A stretch of 64,000 bases of DNA from Prochlorococcus sp. AG-436-C13 (GTDB taxonomy: Bacteria; Cyanobacteriota; Cyanobacteriia; PCC-6307; Cyanobiaceae), in contig QCPC01000005.1 of NCBI GenBank assembly GCA_003212695.1, positions 1 to 64,000 of the forward strand, read 5' to 3'. The notes below the pieces were generated by a model. It was given only the letters and a program-made list of their open reading frames with translations. It searched no databases and was not told the DNA's origin. A program made the translations under genes and the position numbers. Shown piece after piece: positions 16,607-24,599 of this stretch. The first letter of the stretch is position 1; each line of letters begins with the position of its first letter.

Positions 16607-16665
16607 AGTTAATCGTCTCCTTCCCGTGCTATCTCTTCATCACATAAATCTAGCAACTTTTTGAT

Positions 16666-16899
16666 TTATTCATCAGCCTTGACCGCCGCTGGAGCATCCC
16701 AACGACCAAGTTCTTCTCGACAAGCAGCAACATTCCAAAGAACATTTGCTCTAGGTGTTGGCCCTGTAGTTACAAAGTGCGTGCCTTTTTTGAAGTAGCC
16801 TTCCTTCTTTCTGCGAAAAAGCGTTGCTTTAGACAGATTTAGTTCGCCAATAACATCCTTAGTTCGGAGCCAAAGCCCCGCTGGTAATTCAATAGACAT
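16666..16899 (-). CDS. AlpA/excisionase-like helix-turn-helix regulator, 77 aa
   Basis: LRTKDVIGELNLSKATLFRR, then KKEGYFKKGTHF, is the MerR/AlpA-type winged helix typical of prophage excisionases and satellite regulators. It lies 130 bp downstream of the full-length recombinase on the same strand, the usual int-xis type neighbourhood. It probably controls excision or int expression. Confidence 0.7.
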   Translation of the reverse strand: MSIELPAGLWLRTKDVIGELNLSKATLFRRKKEGYFKKGTHFVTTGPTPRANVLWNVAACREELGRWDAPAAVKADE

Positions 16900-17030
16900 A
16901 TTTTAAAGACCCTCTGGGCCTGTTGATGTGTATATCGTTTGCACCCTCTGGATGTTTGACCAGACAAGTCAGAAATTAATCTGCGATAGTTAACGCACTA
17001 CCACGCGGCAAATGTTGCTACCAAGTTTGC

Positions 17031-18251
17031 CTAGATGTCTCTATTTGTCAACTCCTTGTACCTTTGGCCTTGCTCTAAAGCCTTATCAATTTCATCCTCA
17101 TCAGTCCAAGTTCCATAGCTGCGGGTGTGGGTATCAGTCGAATGACCCATCAGTGCAGCAGCAATTCTTACACTAAGTCCATATTGTTGGTGCGCTCTTA
17201 AAGCAAAGCCATGCCTAAAGCTATATGCAGTCTTACCAGCCTTTGCAAGAGGCTCCCATGATTTCTGCCTCTTAAGATAAGTACGCGCAGCATCAGCTAC
17301 ACCTACTTTGCATACTGGCAATGCTTCATCATTATCAACGCGATTTACTAAGTCCCACTCGCTTGCCCACTGATTCAGGCATCTAAGCCTTCTACGTTTA
17401 GTCTGACCTGAACCACTTCTCTTAATGTAATTGCACCAAAGTTCACCATTTTCAACTTGAAGATGTTTAATTTCGATTGGTCTTAATCCAAATGCTGCCA
17501 TTAATTGAAATCCAAACTTCCAACGCTTAGCCGCCTCTTTATCTCTTGGGTGCTTTGATTCAACTGGAAGACTAGCTAAGAAAGAAATTATTTCCTCATC
17601 TTGAAGTGGAACGGCATCTTGCTTGGCTTCAACCTTGTCCCCATAGAACCCTTTTAATTCGATTGGGGGAGTCCAACGCTCAGAAGGAAGAATAAAATTA
17701 CCCTCTCTAGAAATGCCCCACTTGAGCATTGCAGAAAGATGTTGAAGTGATATTTGCCTCTGTCTTGATCCTGCCTCCCATTTTTCACTTGCTCTATCTA
17801 ATAAATCAAAAGCGTCTTTAGCATCAGAAACTTCTTTCAATCTTCTGCCAGTTGTCCCGTAATCCTTAGCCCAAGTTGATTCTTTTATTAGATTTTTTCT
17901 AATTTTATAAGCCCCAAATAGTTCCCATGCCTGTACTAACAAGGCTGATGCTGACTCGTTGCCCTCTGGTACTGGTATAGAAGCACCAAAAATAGCTTCA
18001 TAAGCTTCTTTTACATTTCTGCCGCCTGTTACAAGTCCAGCAATCTTTTCTACAGTATCTTGGATCTTTCTGGAATTAGAAGGAAGCCAAGCTATATCTA
18101 GAGTTTTGGTCTCGCGTGTTGTGTTTTGAAAACGAACATCTAATTTAGTTTTGCCACGTTGCGCACCAACTCGGTAAGCTGAACCTACGCTTAAACGTAG
18201 TTGGTTTCTCAGAGCCACCACCCAATCGTCAGCGTGCTTACGCGAAGGCAT
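17031..18251 (-). CDS. Site-specific tyrosine recombinase (integrase) of the element, 406 aa
   Basis: C-terminal catalytic domain with Arg in AAFGLRPIEIKHL, YSFRHGFALRAH, GHSTDTH and nucleophile Tyr in TRSYGTW. The position usually His in HxxR is Tyr (YSFR). The decayed homologue at 24.2 kb also has Tyr there (YSLR), so this is a family trait and not a defect. The N-terminal ~200 residues form arm- and core-binding domains. The start at MPSRKHADD is preferred; the frame is open to 18320. The gene begins ~140 bp upstream of the tRNA-Pro it presumably targets. Confidence 0.88.
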   Translation of the reverse strand: MPSRKHADDWVVALRNQLRLSVGSAYRVGAQRGKTKLDVRFQNTTRETKTLDIAWLPSNSRKIQDTVEKIAGLVTGGRNVKEAYEAIFGASIPVPEGNESASALLVQAWELFGAYKIRKNLIKESTWAKDYGTTGRRLKEVSDAKDAFDLLDRASEKWEAGSRQRQISLQHLSAMLKWGISREGNFILPSERWTPPIELKGFYGDKVEAKQDAVPLQDEEIISFLASLPVESKHPRDKEAAKRWKFGFQLMAAFGLRPIEIKHLQVENGELWCNYIKRSGSGQTKRRRLRCLNQWASEWDLVNRVDNDEALPVCKVGVADAARTYLKRQKSWEPLAKAGKTAYSFRHGFALRAHQQYGLSVRIAAALMGHSTDTHTRSYGTWTDEDEIDKALEQGQRYKELTNRDI

Positions 18252-18394
18252 CGTTCTTAGCTGAGGCGAGTGACAAAGCGAGTGACAAACGAGTGACAAC
18301 CGTTGTCCAAATGGTCGCATCTGAGGCTTGTTGAGTCAAGCAGCAAAAGCATTGCTAGCACTTAACTCTAGTTAGGGTCTACAATGTCAGTCAA

Positions 18395-18468
18395 CGGGGC
18401 GTGGCGCAGTTTGGTAGCGCGGGTGCTTTGGGAGCACTAGGTCGCAGGTTCGAATCCTGTCGCCCCGA
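18395..18468 (+). tRNA. tRNA-Pro(TGG)
   Basis: Complete cloverleaf: acceptor CGGGGCG/CGCCCCG, D arm GCGC...GCGC, anticodon arm GGTGC-TTTGGGA-GCACT with anticodon TGG, and T arm GCAGG-TTCGAAT-CCTGT. Discriminator A at 18468, CCA not encoded. The 3' part is duplicated downstream at 18647 and 20023 and, decayed, at about 30425 and 35788, marking it as the att site of integrative elements. Confidence 0.97.
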
Positions 18469-18646
18469 CTAGGTTTTCAAGATCTCAAGATGAGAAAGGG
18501 GCGCTGTAGGGGGCGCTAGAAAGTTCTAATCCCTTTAAATATGTTTTAATTTATTGCAATATTGAGTCTCAAATCGATTTGCATGACTTCTGTTAGTCCA
18601 TTGATAGCAATGCTTCTTGAGGAATCTCATCTTTTGCGACCGAGTC

Positions 18647-18702
18647 CTTTGGGAGCACTAGGTCGCAGGTTCGAATCCTGTCGCCCCGACTAGGTTTTCA
18701 AG
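18647..18702 (+). repeat. Perfect 56-bp copy of the tRNA-Pro 3' part (att-like repeat 1)
   Basis: The 56 bases equal 18426-18481, from inside the anticodon loop to 13 bp past the tRNA end. The 165-bp segment between the tRNA and this copy contains no gene, so it may be the remnant of an excised or collapsed insertion. Confidence 0.9.
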
Positions 18703-18811
18703 GAATGGGTATTTAGGGTTGAACCCAAAATCTAAGTAAGATCACTGCAAATAAAGGGTTTTAACGGACTGCTAAAAAAGTTCTTAGTATGTTTTTACTT
18801 TTAAGTTCACT

Positions 18812-18958
18812 GTGAAAAAAATTCTTCCTTTGGTATTTGCTCTTTCTATAGGAGCTGCTCCTGTTCTTGCTTGGGGAGGAGGAGATTGCCCTTTTTCTAA
18901 AGACAAGTCAAACCAAGAGACTAAAACTGAGCAAGTAGAAGAATCAGATAAGAAGTAG
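18812..18958 (+). CDS. Small secreted protein, 48 aa
   Basis: GTG start; signal peptide about 20 residues (KKILPLVFALSIGAAPVLA), then WGGGDCPF and a charged lysine/glutamate tail. Three bases before the DUF1651-like gene. Lies in the cargo between two tRNA 3' repeats. Confidence 0.5.
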   Translation: MKKILPLVFALSIGAAPVLAWGGGDCPFSKDKSNQETKTEQVEESDKK

Positions 18959-18961
18959 GTC

Positions 18962-19216
18962 TTGAAAATAAAAGAAGGGTGGCTAGTTAAACCTGATCGA
19001 GTTTGGGGACTAAGGTTTTTTAATGACCCTCATAACAAATTCACCCCACATGTATATATCCAAAAAGCATCTTGCTCATATCTTTTCTTTCATGGAATTA
19101 CCCCACAGGCTGTAATACGTGAATGCCAAAATTTGCCAAGGCATGAAGCTATAGAACTTTGGAAGCAATTAATAAAAGAAGGTTGGGAGAGAAGTGAACC
19201 TTTATGGATGTGTTAA
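18962..19216 (+). CDS. DUF1651-like protein, 84 aa
   Basis: Pattern EGWLVKPDRVWGLRF at the N-terminus and HEAIELWKQLIKEGW near the C-terminus matches DUF1651, a small family I know only from marine cyanobacteria. TTG start. Function unknown. Cargo of the tRNA-Pro island. Confidence 0.65.
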   Translation: MKIKEGWLVKPDRVWGLRFFNDPHNKFTPHVYIQKASCSYLFFHGITPQAVIRECQNLPRHEAIELWKQLIKEGWERSEPLWMC

Positions 19217-19387
19217 ATCAGCTAGGAATAAAGCATTAGAAAAAGGCTAAATTGTTTAGAATGAAGTTATTAATCTTGAAATCAAGATCTTTTTATTACT
19301 AGGCAAGACAATTAAAAGCGATTGATATTGATTATTTGCCATTTAAGTGTGAAGTTTTCAATAATCATATTATTTCCTTAAATTAAG

Positions 19388-19696
19388 ATGACTCAATTCT
19401 GGAGACTTTTTACATCTGATTATGTTCAAGATTTTGTCGACTCCAAGCCAATACCTACAAAAGATGAAATAGCAGAAACCTATACAAGTCAGTTTAACAA
19501 GGTCTTAAATCCTCATAAGCAGAAGGTAGCCAACTTCTTTCAAAAGCTCCCTTCATTCAAGCAATTTATAGCAATAGTAAAAGACCCTACACTTCTCCAA
19601 GTCAAAAAGACTCCAGTGAGTACCCCTGTCAATGACACAACGCCATTAACTCAGCCTGTATATTCTGATCAAGGTATGGACTTGGCTTTTGCTTAA
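19388..19696 (+). CDS. Hypothetical protein, 102 aa
   Basis: Begins MTQFWRLFTSDYVQDFVDSK; soluble, with a proline/threonine-rich C-terminal third. No family recognised. Followed by a very strong terminator. Confidence 0.55.
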   Translation: MTQFWRLFTSDYVQDFVDSKPIPTKDEIAETYTSQFNKVLNPHKQKVANFFQKLPSFKQFIAIVKDPTLLQVKKTPVSTPVNDTTPLTQPVYSDQGMDLAFA

Positions 19697-19732
19697 TTCC
19701 CTTATCTTTATTCGTCTTATTAAAATTCTTTG

Positions 19733-19777
19733 AGACTTTTATTTAAGGCTTAACAGCCTTAAATAAAAGTCTTTTTA
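19733..19777 (+). terminator. Strong terminator after the 102-aa gene
   Basis: A perfect 17-bp stem (AGACTTTTATTTAAGGC and its complement) with a 6-base loop, followed by T5. It is the last recognisable element before the next tRNA fragment. Confidence 0.9.
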
Positions 19778-20022
19778 ATTAAGGCTCCAATTTCTCCATC
19801 AGCTATATCCGCCTTGGCATATCGCACTTGATGCTGTTCTTCTAACAGGCGTAGTTTCTTATTTCATTTATAAGCGGATTGGTTCTTCCTAGAGCTTTAC
19901 CTGTAAAAACTATCTGTGCCCTAGTTTTGCCCTAGGCAGATGATTCTTGATCGATCATCGTAATTCAACAGGAAGTAAAACCATTGCAAATACTAGAGAA
20001 GTCAGTATGGGGCTATAGGGGC

Positions 20023-20074
20023 GGTGCTTTGGGAGCACTAGGTCGCAGGTTCGAATCCTGTCGCCCCGACTAGG
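20023..20074 (+). repeat. 52-bp copy of the tRNA-Pro 3' part (att-like repeat 2)
   Basis: Identical to 18423-18474 of the tRNA region, starting with the anticodon stem. After it, TCAAGGAATGGGT is shared with the repeat at 18647. Together the repeats bracket a 1.3-kb cargo (18703-20022) with three small genes and a terminator. Confidence 0.9.
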
Positions 20075-20157
20075 ATCTCAAGGAATGGGTTTTTCGCTTG
20101 TAATCATGGTGTAATCAAGGAAGGCTTAAAAAGAATTTATTTGGACTTAATTCATTT

Positions 20158-20250
20158 ATGGAATCACTCTTCCCGATGTTGTTGCTAGTTGGTTCAACCA
20201 TTTACTTGGTGTGGATGTTCCAAAAGTTTTTCAAGAAGAAGGATTCCTAG
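20158..20250 (+). CDS. Small single-span membrane protein, 30 aa
   Basis: One membrane helix (about residues 6-21) followed by the tail QKFFKKKDS. A 39-aa relative at 29341-29460 has the same tail and the same LVWMFQKFFK boundary, and a deleted relic lies at 30564. In two of three cases the copy sits just downstream of a tRNA 3' repeat. Confidence 0.6.
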   Translation: MESLFPMLLLVGSTIYLVWMFQKFFKKKDS

Positions 20251-20264
20251 CTGCATGAAGACCT

Positions 20265-20319
20265 GAGCTAGATCAGCTAGAAAAGGGATATGAAACGCTT
20301 TATGGTCTTATCTCTTTAG
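20265..20319 (+). promoter_or_regulatory. Shared leader module with a 9-codon leader ORF
   Basis: GATCAGCTAGAAAAGGGATA precedes ATGAAACGCTT, starting a 9-codon ORF (MKRFMVLSL) at 20290 that stops 2 bp before the next gene's ATG. The same leader occurs at 21461-21498 (minus), 29291-29330 (minus) and, mutated, 30611-30642. It carries a good ribosome-binding site. Confidence 0.55.
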
Positions 20320-20321
20320 TA

Positions 20322-20792
20322 ATGGGAAAAGAAACTTATCGAATAGATTTATCTGGGCATGACGAGGTAACCGCTTTTGCTACGGCGTTCGGGATTTTGG
20401 GTGAGAGAGAGAGACCAAAAGAAGGTTTTGATGAATCAACTGACTTTAATAATCTAGAGAGTTCCTTCCCACCAGATACTATTCAAGTCGCAACTTTTTT
20501 GAACAAAAAATGCTCCACAAAAAAAATATATTTTTATGTTTGCTCATTTCCTGAACCAACTGGGAGAGCAAAGCATCAAGAAGTATATTCACTCTTCTCT
20601 GTAATGTGGAGAAGAGAAAATGATCTCTGGGAATTAATTCCTTGGTACAGTTGTTCTGTACTATCTGAACAACCTCAAGCACCTTTACATAAAGAAGCAG
20701 CAAATTGGATGTTAAAGAAAATGACTACCAAAGGTTGTTACCTTGCCGACGTCGATGACTTCACAAATGGGACATTGGAGATATTAATTTGA
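20322..20792 (+). CDS. Hypothetical soluble protein, 156 aa
   Basis: Begins MGKETYRIDLSGHDEVTAFA; mixed alpha/beta composition without signal or membrane segment. No family recognised. The start is 2 bp after a leader ORF, suggesting coupled translation. Confidence 0.6.
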   Translation: MGKETYRIDLSGHDEVTAFATAFGILGERERPKEGFDESTDFNNLESSFPPDTIQVATFLNKKCSTKKIYFYVCSFPEPTGRAKHQEVYSLFSVMWRRENDLWELIPWYSCSVLSEQPQAPLHKEAANWMLKKMTTKGCYLADVDDFTNGTLEILI

Positions 20793-20890
20793 AACGCTTG
20801 CTACTACCTTTAATCGCTGCGCTTGCACTGCCTACTGCCGCTTATGCAGGCATCCCTGATGCATCCCAAGGATCAATAGGAATTTCATAA
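20789..20890 (+). CDS. Truncated secreted peptide: signal peptide plus 13 residues
   Basis: TTG-started frame encoding a typical signal peptide (MKRLLLPLIAALALPTAAYA) and then only 13 residues before a stop. The tail lies antisense to the end of the 20842-21048 gene. Probably a signal-peptide module cut off from its gene by recombination. Confidence 0.4.
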   Translation: MKRLLLPLIAALALPTAAYAGIPDASQGSIGIS

Positions 20891-21048
20891 ATAGGTCGTT
20901 TGCCATATTTTTTCTCTAAAGCATCGGCCTCAGTAACTAGGGATTCTCGATATTCTCTTTCCTCGTCACTTTCATTCTCTGGAATGTAAGTAGGATCTGC
21001 GTTCACCATTTCGCAGATAATGAATTGTTGTTTGTTGGTAAGTGTCAT
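20842..21048 (-). CDS. Hypothetical acidic protein, 68 aa
   Basis: Begins MTLTNKQQFIICEMVNADPT and continues acidic (ENESDEEREYRESL). No family recognised. The ATG at 21048 is preferred to a TTG four codons earlier. Confidence 0.5.
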   Translation of the reverse strand: MTLTNKQQFIICEMVNADPTYIPENESDEEREYRESLVTEADALEKKYGKRPIYEIPIDPWDASGMPA

Positions 21049-21080
21049 GTCTATAAACAAACCTATTCCTAACTCTGTAA

Positions 21081-21407
21081 TTAGCCTTTCATACTCGTTT
21101 CAATAATAGAAATTTCTCTATTGTTTCTTTTGTTAAGTCCACGTAGGTTTAATTGAAATTGTATTACCTCTAAGGCAAGCTTGTTAAAACGAAAGGTTGC
21201 TTGTACATAACCATGTGTGAAATCAGATTCAAAATATCCAAAGCCTTTCAAGTCTTTTACTAGTACGTAGCTATCAAAGATTTTGCTATACCATCTAATA
21301 AGCATGCTGTTATCCATAATGTCGGCTATGGCTATACGGGACATGGTCTTAGTTCTTACAGCAAAGTAATCATTCAGATCTTGATAGATAGGTAGTATGA
21401 ATTTCAT
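21081..21407 (-). CDS. Hypothetical protein, 108 aa
   Basis: Begins MKFILPIYQDLNDYFAVRTK; mixed composition and no recognised domain. Its ATG overlaps by one base the stop of a 21-aa signal-peptide-like leader ORF (TAATG), so it is probably translated by re-initiation. It may once have been fused to that signal peptide in another frame. Confidence 0.55.
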   Translation of the reverse strand: MKFILPIYQDLNDYFAVRTKTMSRIAIADIMDNSMLIRWYSKIFDSYVLVKDLKGFGYFESDFTHGYVQATFRFNKLALEVIQFQLNLRGLNKRNNREISIIETSMKG

Positions 21408-21472
21408 TATGTAAGCCAAAAAATAGAAGGTAAGGCAAGAGCAGTAATTAGTTGGATAAACAAGCGTTTCAT
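21407..21472 (-). CDS. 21-aa signal-peptide-like leader ORF
   Basis: Encodes MKRLFIQLITALALPSIFWL plus one residue, a complete signal-peptide core with no mature part. It is preceded by the shared leader AAATCAGCTAGAAAAGAAAT and ends in TAATG at the start of the next gene. Either a decayed N-terminus (frameshift) or a coupled leader peptide. Confidence 0.45.
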   Translation of the reverse strand: MKRLFIQLITALALPSIFWLT

Positions 21473-21498
21473 ATTTCTTTTCTAGCTGATTTAGCTCG
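21461..21498 (-). promoter_or_regulatory. Shared leader module, copy 2
   Basis: On the minus strand CTAAATCAGCTAGAAAAGAA leads into ATATGAAACGCTTG, near-identical to the modules at 20265 and 29291. It ends at the start codon and first codons of a signal peptide. Confidence 0.55.
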
Positions 21499-21616
21499 GG
21501 ACTTCATCTTCATGTGTAGATGGCTGTTGTTTTAAATAGCAAGAGAAGCTCTAAGAATAAAAAGAGCTGACAATTTTAGATACTCTAATTAGTGTAAATG
21601 TACTACTGGATGAACT

Positions 21617-21910
21617 ATGGCTCTAGCCTCCTCAGCATACGCTGTATCCCAAGCTTCTGACTGGAGTTACGCAGTAGCTTTTCCTATTGCTATTGGTCAA
21701 TGTATTCGCTTAAGCCCCAAAAACCACTATCCAAAAAGCGATACGCAGAAGAATGTTGGGAGTATATCGAAGAAGGTGCGCTCAAAATGTCACGTTCAGC
21801 TCGCGTTTGCAAGACGTGTACTCATTTCAGGGATGCATTTGATAAGCATTGCCATACTCTCCTTGCATGTAGGGCCCATCAAAGGCTTATTCCACAAGGT
21901 TCGCATCTAA
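21617..21910 (+). CDS. Overlapping conserved frame at the head of cassette copy A
   Basis: The N-terminal part (ASDWSYAVAFPIAIGQCIRL) is conserved with the corresponding frame of cassette copy B at 40446, while its C-terminal part overlaps the cysteine-rich frame at 21700. Either this is the true 5' part of a gene read with a frameshift into the 21700 frame, or one frame is a shadow. Kept because both copies conserve it. Confidence 0.35.
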   Translation: MALASSAYAVSQASDWSYAVAFPIAIGQCIRLSPKNHYPKSDTQKNVGSISKKVRSKCHVQLAFARRVLISGMHLISIAILSLHVGPIKGLFHKVRI

Positions 21911-21978
21911 CTTGTAAAAGTTCTCATTGGTATAAGAACTTTGTGGATCAATACGGCTTTTGTCTGGAGGTTGCTTAA
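21700..21978 (+). CDS. Cysteine-rich, zinc-finger-like protein, 92 aa (cassette copy A)
   Basis: Contains CKTCTHFRDAFDKHCHTLL and then ACRAHQ...LTCK, a Cys/His arrangement that could bind zinc. Homologue in copy B at 40550-40831, about 60% identical by eye with an in-frame 3-base indel, so this frame has been under selection. Followed by the broken MTKDQL gene and the lysine/alanine-tailed gene, as in copy B. Confidence 0.55.
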   Translation: MYSLKPQKPLSKKRYAEECWEYIEEGALKMSRSARVCKTCTHFRDAFDKHCHTLLACRAHQRLIPQGSHLTCKSSHWYKNFVDQYGFCLEVA

Positions 21979-21981
21979 CAA

Positions 21982-22158
21982 ATGACTAAAGATCAATTGT
22001 CTCCCAAGATATCCCTAGCGAAGCATAAATCTTCTCATGCTCGCATGGATACATTTAGTGCATAGCTCAATACCTATAAGTGTTTATCTAACTATTTTCA
22101 AGATCTTTCAATGGATGATATTGCTTGTATGGCTAGTCAGTATGGTGTAAGTGTTTAG
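21982..22158 (+). pseudogene. Broken 58-aa cassette gene (in-frame stop)
   Basis: Aligns with the intact gene at 40835-41011 along its length (MTKDQL...KISLA, HARMDTF, NTYKCLS, MDDIA). A TAG at about 22063 replaces the tyrosine codon of copy B. Translation would give only 27 residues. Confidence 0.7.
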
Positions 22159-22251
22159 TCGTTCTGGCTTTGATATGACTTAGGTACGGTCATCGATTTG
22201 ATTTAGACACCTTGTATGTGGTAGAGGTAGAAGTTAGGAATTAACTACCCA

Positions 22252-22773
22252 ATGGCTCAACTAAAAATCAATGTTTCGGCGAAAGCAGAAGCAATGATAG
22301 CTCAATTACAGAAAGAGATCTTTAATCGTAGACGCAAGAAAATCACTGCACAAGGTGTAGTGGAGTCTCTTGTAGAAAGCGGTGCAAAATCTCAATCTGA
22401 CAAGCGTTATGCGTCTTCTTGGAAGAATCTAATTAAGGATATAGAGAAGGCAGCAAAACAGTCAGAAGTACATGGCAATAAACCTGCCAGTGTTTCTGCA
22501 GAAGAGTGGGCAATGCTTCTTGCTCATCGCACACGTAAGGGAACAGTTGCACCTAAGAAGGCAGCGGCCAAGAAGACTGCTAAGAAGCCAGCTGCCAAAA
22601 AGGCTGTCAAGAAAGCAGTTGCAAAGAAAGCTGCTCCTAAAAAGGCTGCTGCAAAGAAGGCAGTTGCTAAACCTGCTGCTAAAAAAGCTGAGCCAGGAAT
22701 GACAGCAAAGCCCAGAAAAGCTAGACGTGCAAAAAGAGCACCAGGTAAGCCTGCACCCTCGAAGCTAGCTTAA
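22252..22773 (+). CDS. DNA-binding-like protein with lysine/alanine-rich tail, 173 aa (copy A)
   Basis: N-terminal ~95 residues (AKAEAMIAQLQKEIFNRRRK, ITAQGVVESLVESGAKSQSD) form a helical, ribbon-helix-helix-like domain. The C-terminal ~75 residues are AAKK/PAAKK-type repeats like a histone H1 tail, ending RKARRAKRAPGKPAPSKLA. This suggests a nucleoid-associated or chromatin-like protein. Copies B (41209) and C (52454) are closely related. The upstream region shares GTCATC(A/G)ATTTGATT with theirs. Confidence 0.7.
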   Translation: MAQLKINVSAKAEAMIAQLQKEIFNRRRKKITAQGVVESLVESGAKSQSDKRYASSWKNLIKDIEKAAKQSEVHGNKPASVSAEEWAMLLAHRTRKGTVAPKKAAAKKTAKKPAAKKAVKKAVAKKAAPKKAAAKKAVAKPAAKKAEPGMTAKPRKARRAKRAPGKPAPSKLA

Positions 22774-22793
22774 AGGATTCTGTTTAAATTAAA

Positions 22794-22943
22794 TTAATTA
22801 ATGATTTTCTGAGAATTCTCATTGGTTAAACAGCTAACCCTTGAGGTGGTTGGTATATCAAGTAAGGCACAGATGGTAATTATGTCGTCTGTGCTTTTTT
22901 GTATCTGCTCGCACAGTTCTTGAACCCTTAGTAATTTAGCCAT
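22794..22943 (-). CDS. IF2_N-like small protein, 49 aa (copy A)
   Basis: MAKLLRVQELCEQIQKSTDD, then IITICALLDIPTTSRVSCLT, resembles the IF-2 N-terminal type helical domain. The homologue at 42398-42574 lies in the matching position after cassette copy B. Converges with the lysine/alanine-tailed gene. Function unknown. Confidence 0.6.
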   Translation of the reverse strand: MAKLLRVQELCEQIQKSTDDIITICALLDIPTTSRVSCLTNENSQKIIN

Positions 22944-22993
22944 CCTTCTTTTATTTAGAAGAGAGTGTTATTTGATAGCCCGTTTGATTCCGA

Positions 22994-23272
22994 CTAATTT
23001 GCCAAGTAACTGGTAATAACTGTTGAATCCCAGATATGACCTGTAGCTTCAACAGCTTCTCTGTTCGCTTTGAAAAACGCTTTTGCAACACCCTCTTCTG
23101 CTTGCTGGATCACAACAACTGATTCAGGATCATCTTTACTAACACCTCTGTATAAAGGTTTCATTGAGTTATCCTCATGCATTGCTGCGACCTCAGGGCT
23201 GTCGAAACCTTTAGCCCATTCAGAAAAAGGTACAGAGATCTTGAAAGTAAATACAGTAGTTTCCAGTGCCAT
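22994..23272 (-). CDS. DUF3764-like protein, 92 aa
   Basis: The sequence ETTVFTFKISVPFSEW, then FDSPEVAAMHED, KPLYRGVSKDDPESVVVIQQ and a helical C-terminus, fits DUF3764, a small ferredoxin-like-fold family of marine cyanobacteria. ATG at 23272 used; a TTG lies one codon before it. Function unknown. Confidence 0.7.
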   Translation of the reverse strand: MALETTVFTFKISVPFSEWAKGFDSPEVAAMHEDNSMKPLYRGVSKDDPESVVVIQQAEEGVAKAFFKANREAVEATGHIWDSTVITSYLAN

Positions 23273-23522
23273 CAAAAAATAAGTGCGATTCCCAATGAGG
23301 ATTACATATTTACCTTGGGATTTCTGTAGGAAAGGCCATTTCTTTAGGCTCTTCTGACAAAAGCGTTTTTAAAATAAATGAACATCAGCACTTCATCCCA
23401 AAAGGTGGTTGAGGCTATTCCTGAAGTTTTATATCTAACAATTGTTTTTCATATCAATTCCTCCTCTTATCGCATACAAATAATCAAAATAAACATAATG
23501 AGCATCTCACTTCTCTCAGACA

Positions 23523-23951
23523 ATGTTCACTGAAACTATTCAAGTTAAATCAACTTCCTCTTTTAGTTGTCATCCAATTAGTGAGCGCATACAAAGCTTC
23601 TTGGATACATCTCAACAGCTAGAAGGTGTAGTTTGTGCTTTCAGTCAACATTCAACCGTTGGGATGATAGTTAATGAAATGGAAGAAAGGCTGATATTGG
23701 ATCTAGCTAAATGGTTAGAAGAGATGGTCCCAACAGCTCAAGGATATAAACATGATGACTTACATCTTAGAGAGAACATCCCAGAGGATGAACCAAAGAA
23801 TGCTCATTCACATCTAAGAGCTTTGCTTTTAGGCAATCATGTAAGTGTTCCGTTTAAAAATGGAAAGCTTCAACTAGGTAAATACCAAGAGATAATTATG
23901 GTTGAGTTAGATGGTCCTAGGGATAGAAACATCGTAATTAGTATTCAGTAG
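23523..23951 (+). CDS. YjbQ/UPF0047 family protein, 142 aa
   Basis: Full length for the family, with the conserved FSQHSTVGMIVNE, the region HDDLHLRENIPEDEPKNAHS and the C-terminal pattern GKYQEIIMVELDGPRDR. Members form trimers and some have weak thiamin-phosphate-synthase activity; the physiological role is unclear. It stands alone in the island. Confidence 0.88.
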   Translation: MFTETIQVKSTSSFSCHPISERIQSFLDTSQQLEGVVCAFSQHSTVGMIVNEMEERLILDLAKWLEEMVPTAQGYKHDDLHLRENIPEDEPKNAHSHLRALLLGNHVSVPFKNGKLQLGKYQEIIMVELDGPRDRNIVISIQ

Positions 23952-24179
23952 GGATAAAAGACTCCTGATTTAGCTCAAGTCTTCATATTGTTAGGTAGTG
24001 CAGTGCATTAGCTCTTAGCCTTCCTCCTAGTGTAGATCACATAAGAAATAAAACTGACCAATACCAGTGATTCAAATTCTAGGTGCCATGGACTTAGAAA
24101 GGTATTTATTGGCTGTGCTCTCCATTTATTTAGCCTTCATGAGTTTCATATCTGAATTATGCCATTGACTTCTTTCTTG

Positions 24180-24450
24180 TAACCTTAAAGGCATTTGTCG
24201 TAGTTGATTCTTTTGAATAAGGATAATTTCTATAGTGAGCCTCGATTGAATGCCCCATGCTTCGTGATGCACTGCCAGAATCAATCAAATTGAGATTGCA
24301 ACGAAGCGTATAGTAATGCCTTAATGAATAGCAGGTTATGTTTGCTCCTTGAGTCTTCTACATTAAAGCTTTTAAGTCTTTCCAGCTTTGTCGACGTTTT
24401 AAATAAGTACCAGCTGCTTCACCATCAACCTTCTCAGGTAAAGGCAATAA
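24180..24450 (-). pseudogene. Decayed tyrosine recombinase, C-terminal part
   Basis: In one minus-strand frame: AAGTYLKRRQSWKDLKALM, a stop, then TCYSLRHYYTLRCN and MGHSIEAHYRNYPYSKES. This aligns with the intact integrase (ARTYLKRQKSW, AYSFRHGFALRAH, MGHSTDTHTRSYGTW), including Tyr at the usual His. Evidence of an older element of the same family. Confidence 0.85.
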
Positions 24451-24599
24451 ATTTCCTTTAAATCTTTCTAATAGGTTCCATTTGATTTCATTGTTTTTTC
24501 GCATAATCGTTTTCTGTAAGAAGAGATGTATCTAGCTAATGCCTGTTTTTCATCCCATAGAGGAGGCGGACAAACTTTTTGACCACACTCAATATATTG

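Larger units (their letters stand above)
11124..18481. mobile_element. Probable tycheposon-like or phage-satellite integrative element at tRNA-Pro
   Basis: A ~7-kb run of genes mostly on the minus strand: full-length tyrosine recombinase next to an intact tRNA-Pro, AlpA-like regulator, two unknown proteins, a ribbon-helix-helix-like protein, a RepA-like ATPase, a minimal tyrosine recombinase and a terminase-small-subunit-like protein. The mix of integration, control, replication and packaging functions fits the satellite-type tycheposons described for Prochlorococcus. The right end is taken at the tRNA. The left end is uncertain because no att copy was seen. Unusually, the recombinase is on the 5' side of the tRNA. 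Confidence 0.65.

Noticed and set aside
22252-22773. CRISPR-like or tandem DNA repeat in the tailed gene
   Set aside because: The repeats are codon-level AAKK/KKPA repeats inside a coding region, not spaced direct repeats with unique spacers. No CRISPR array was seen in the window.
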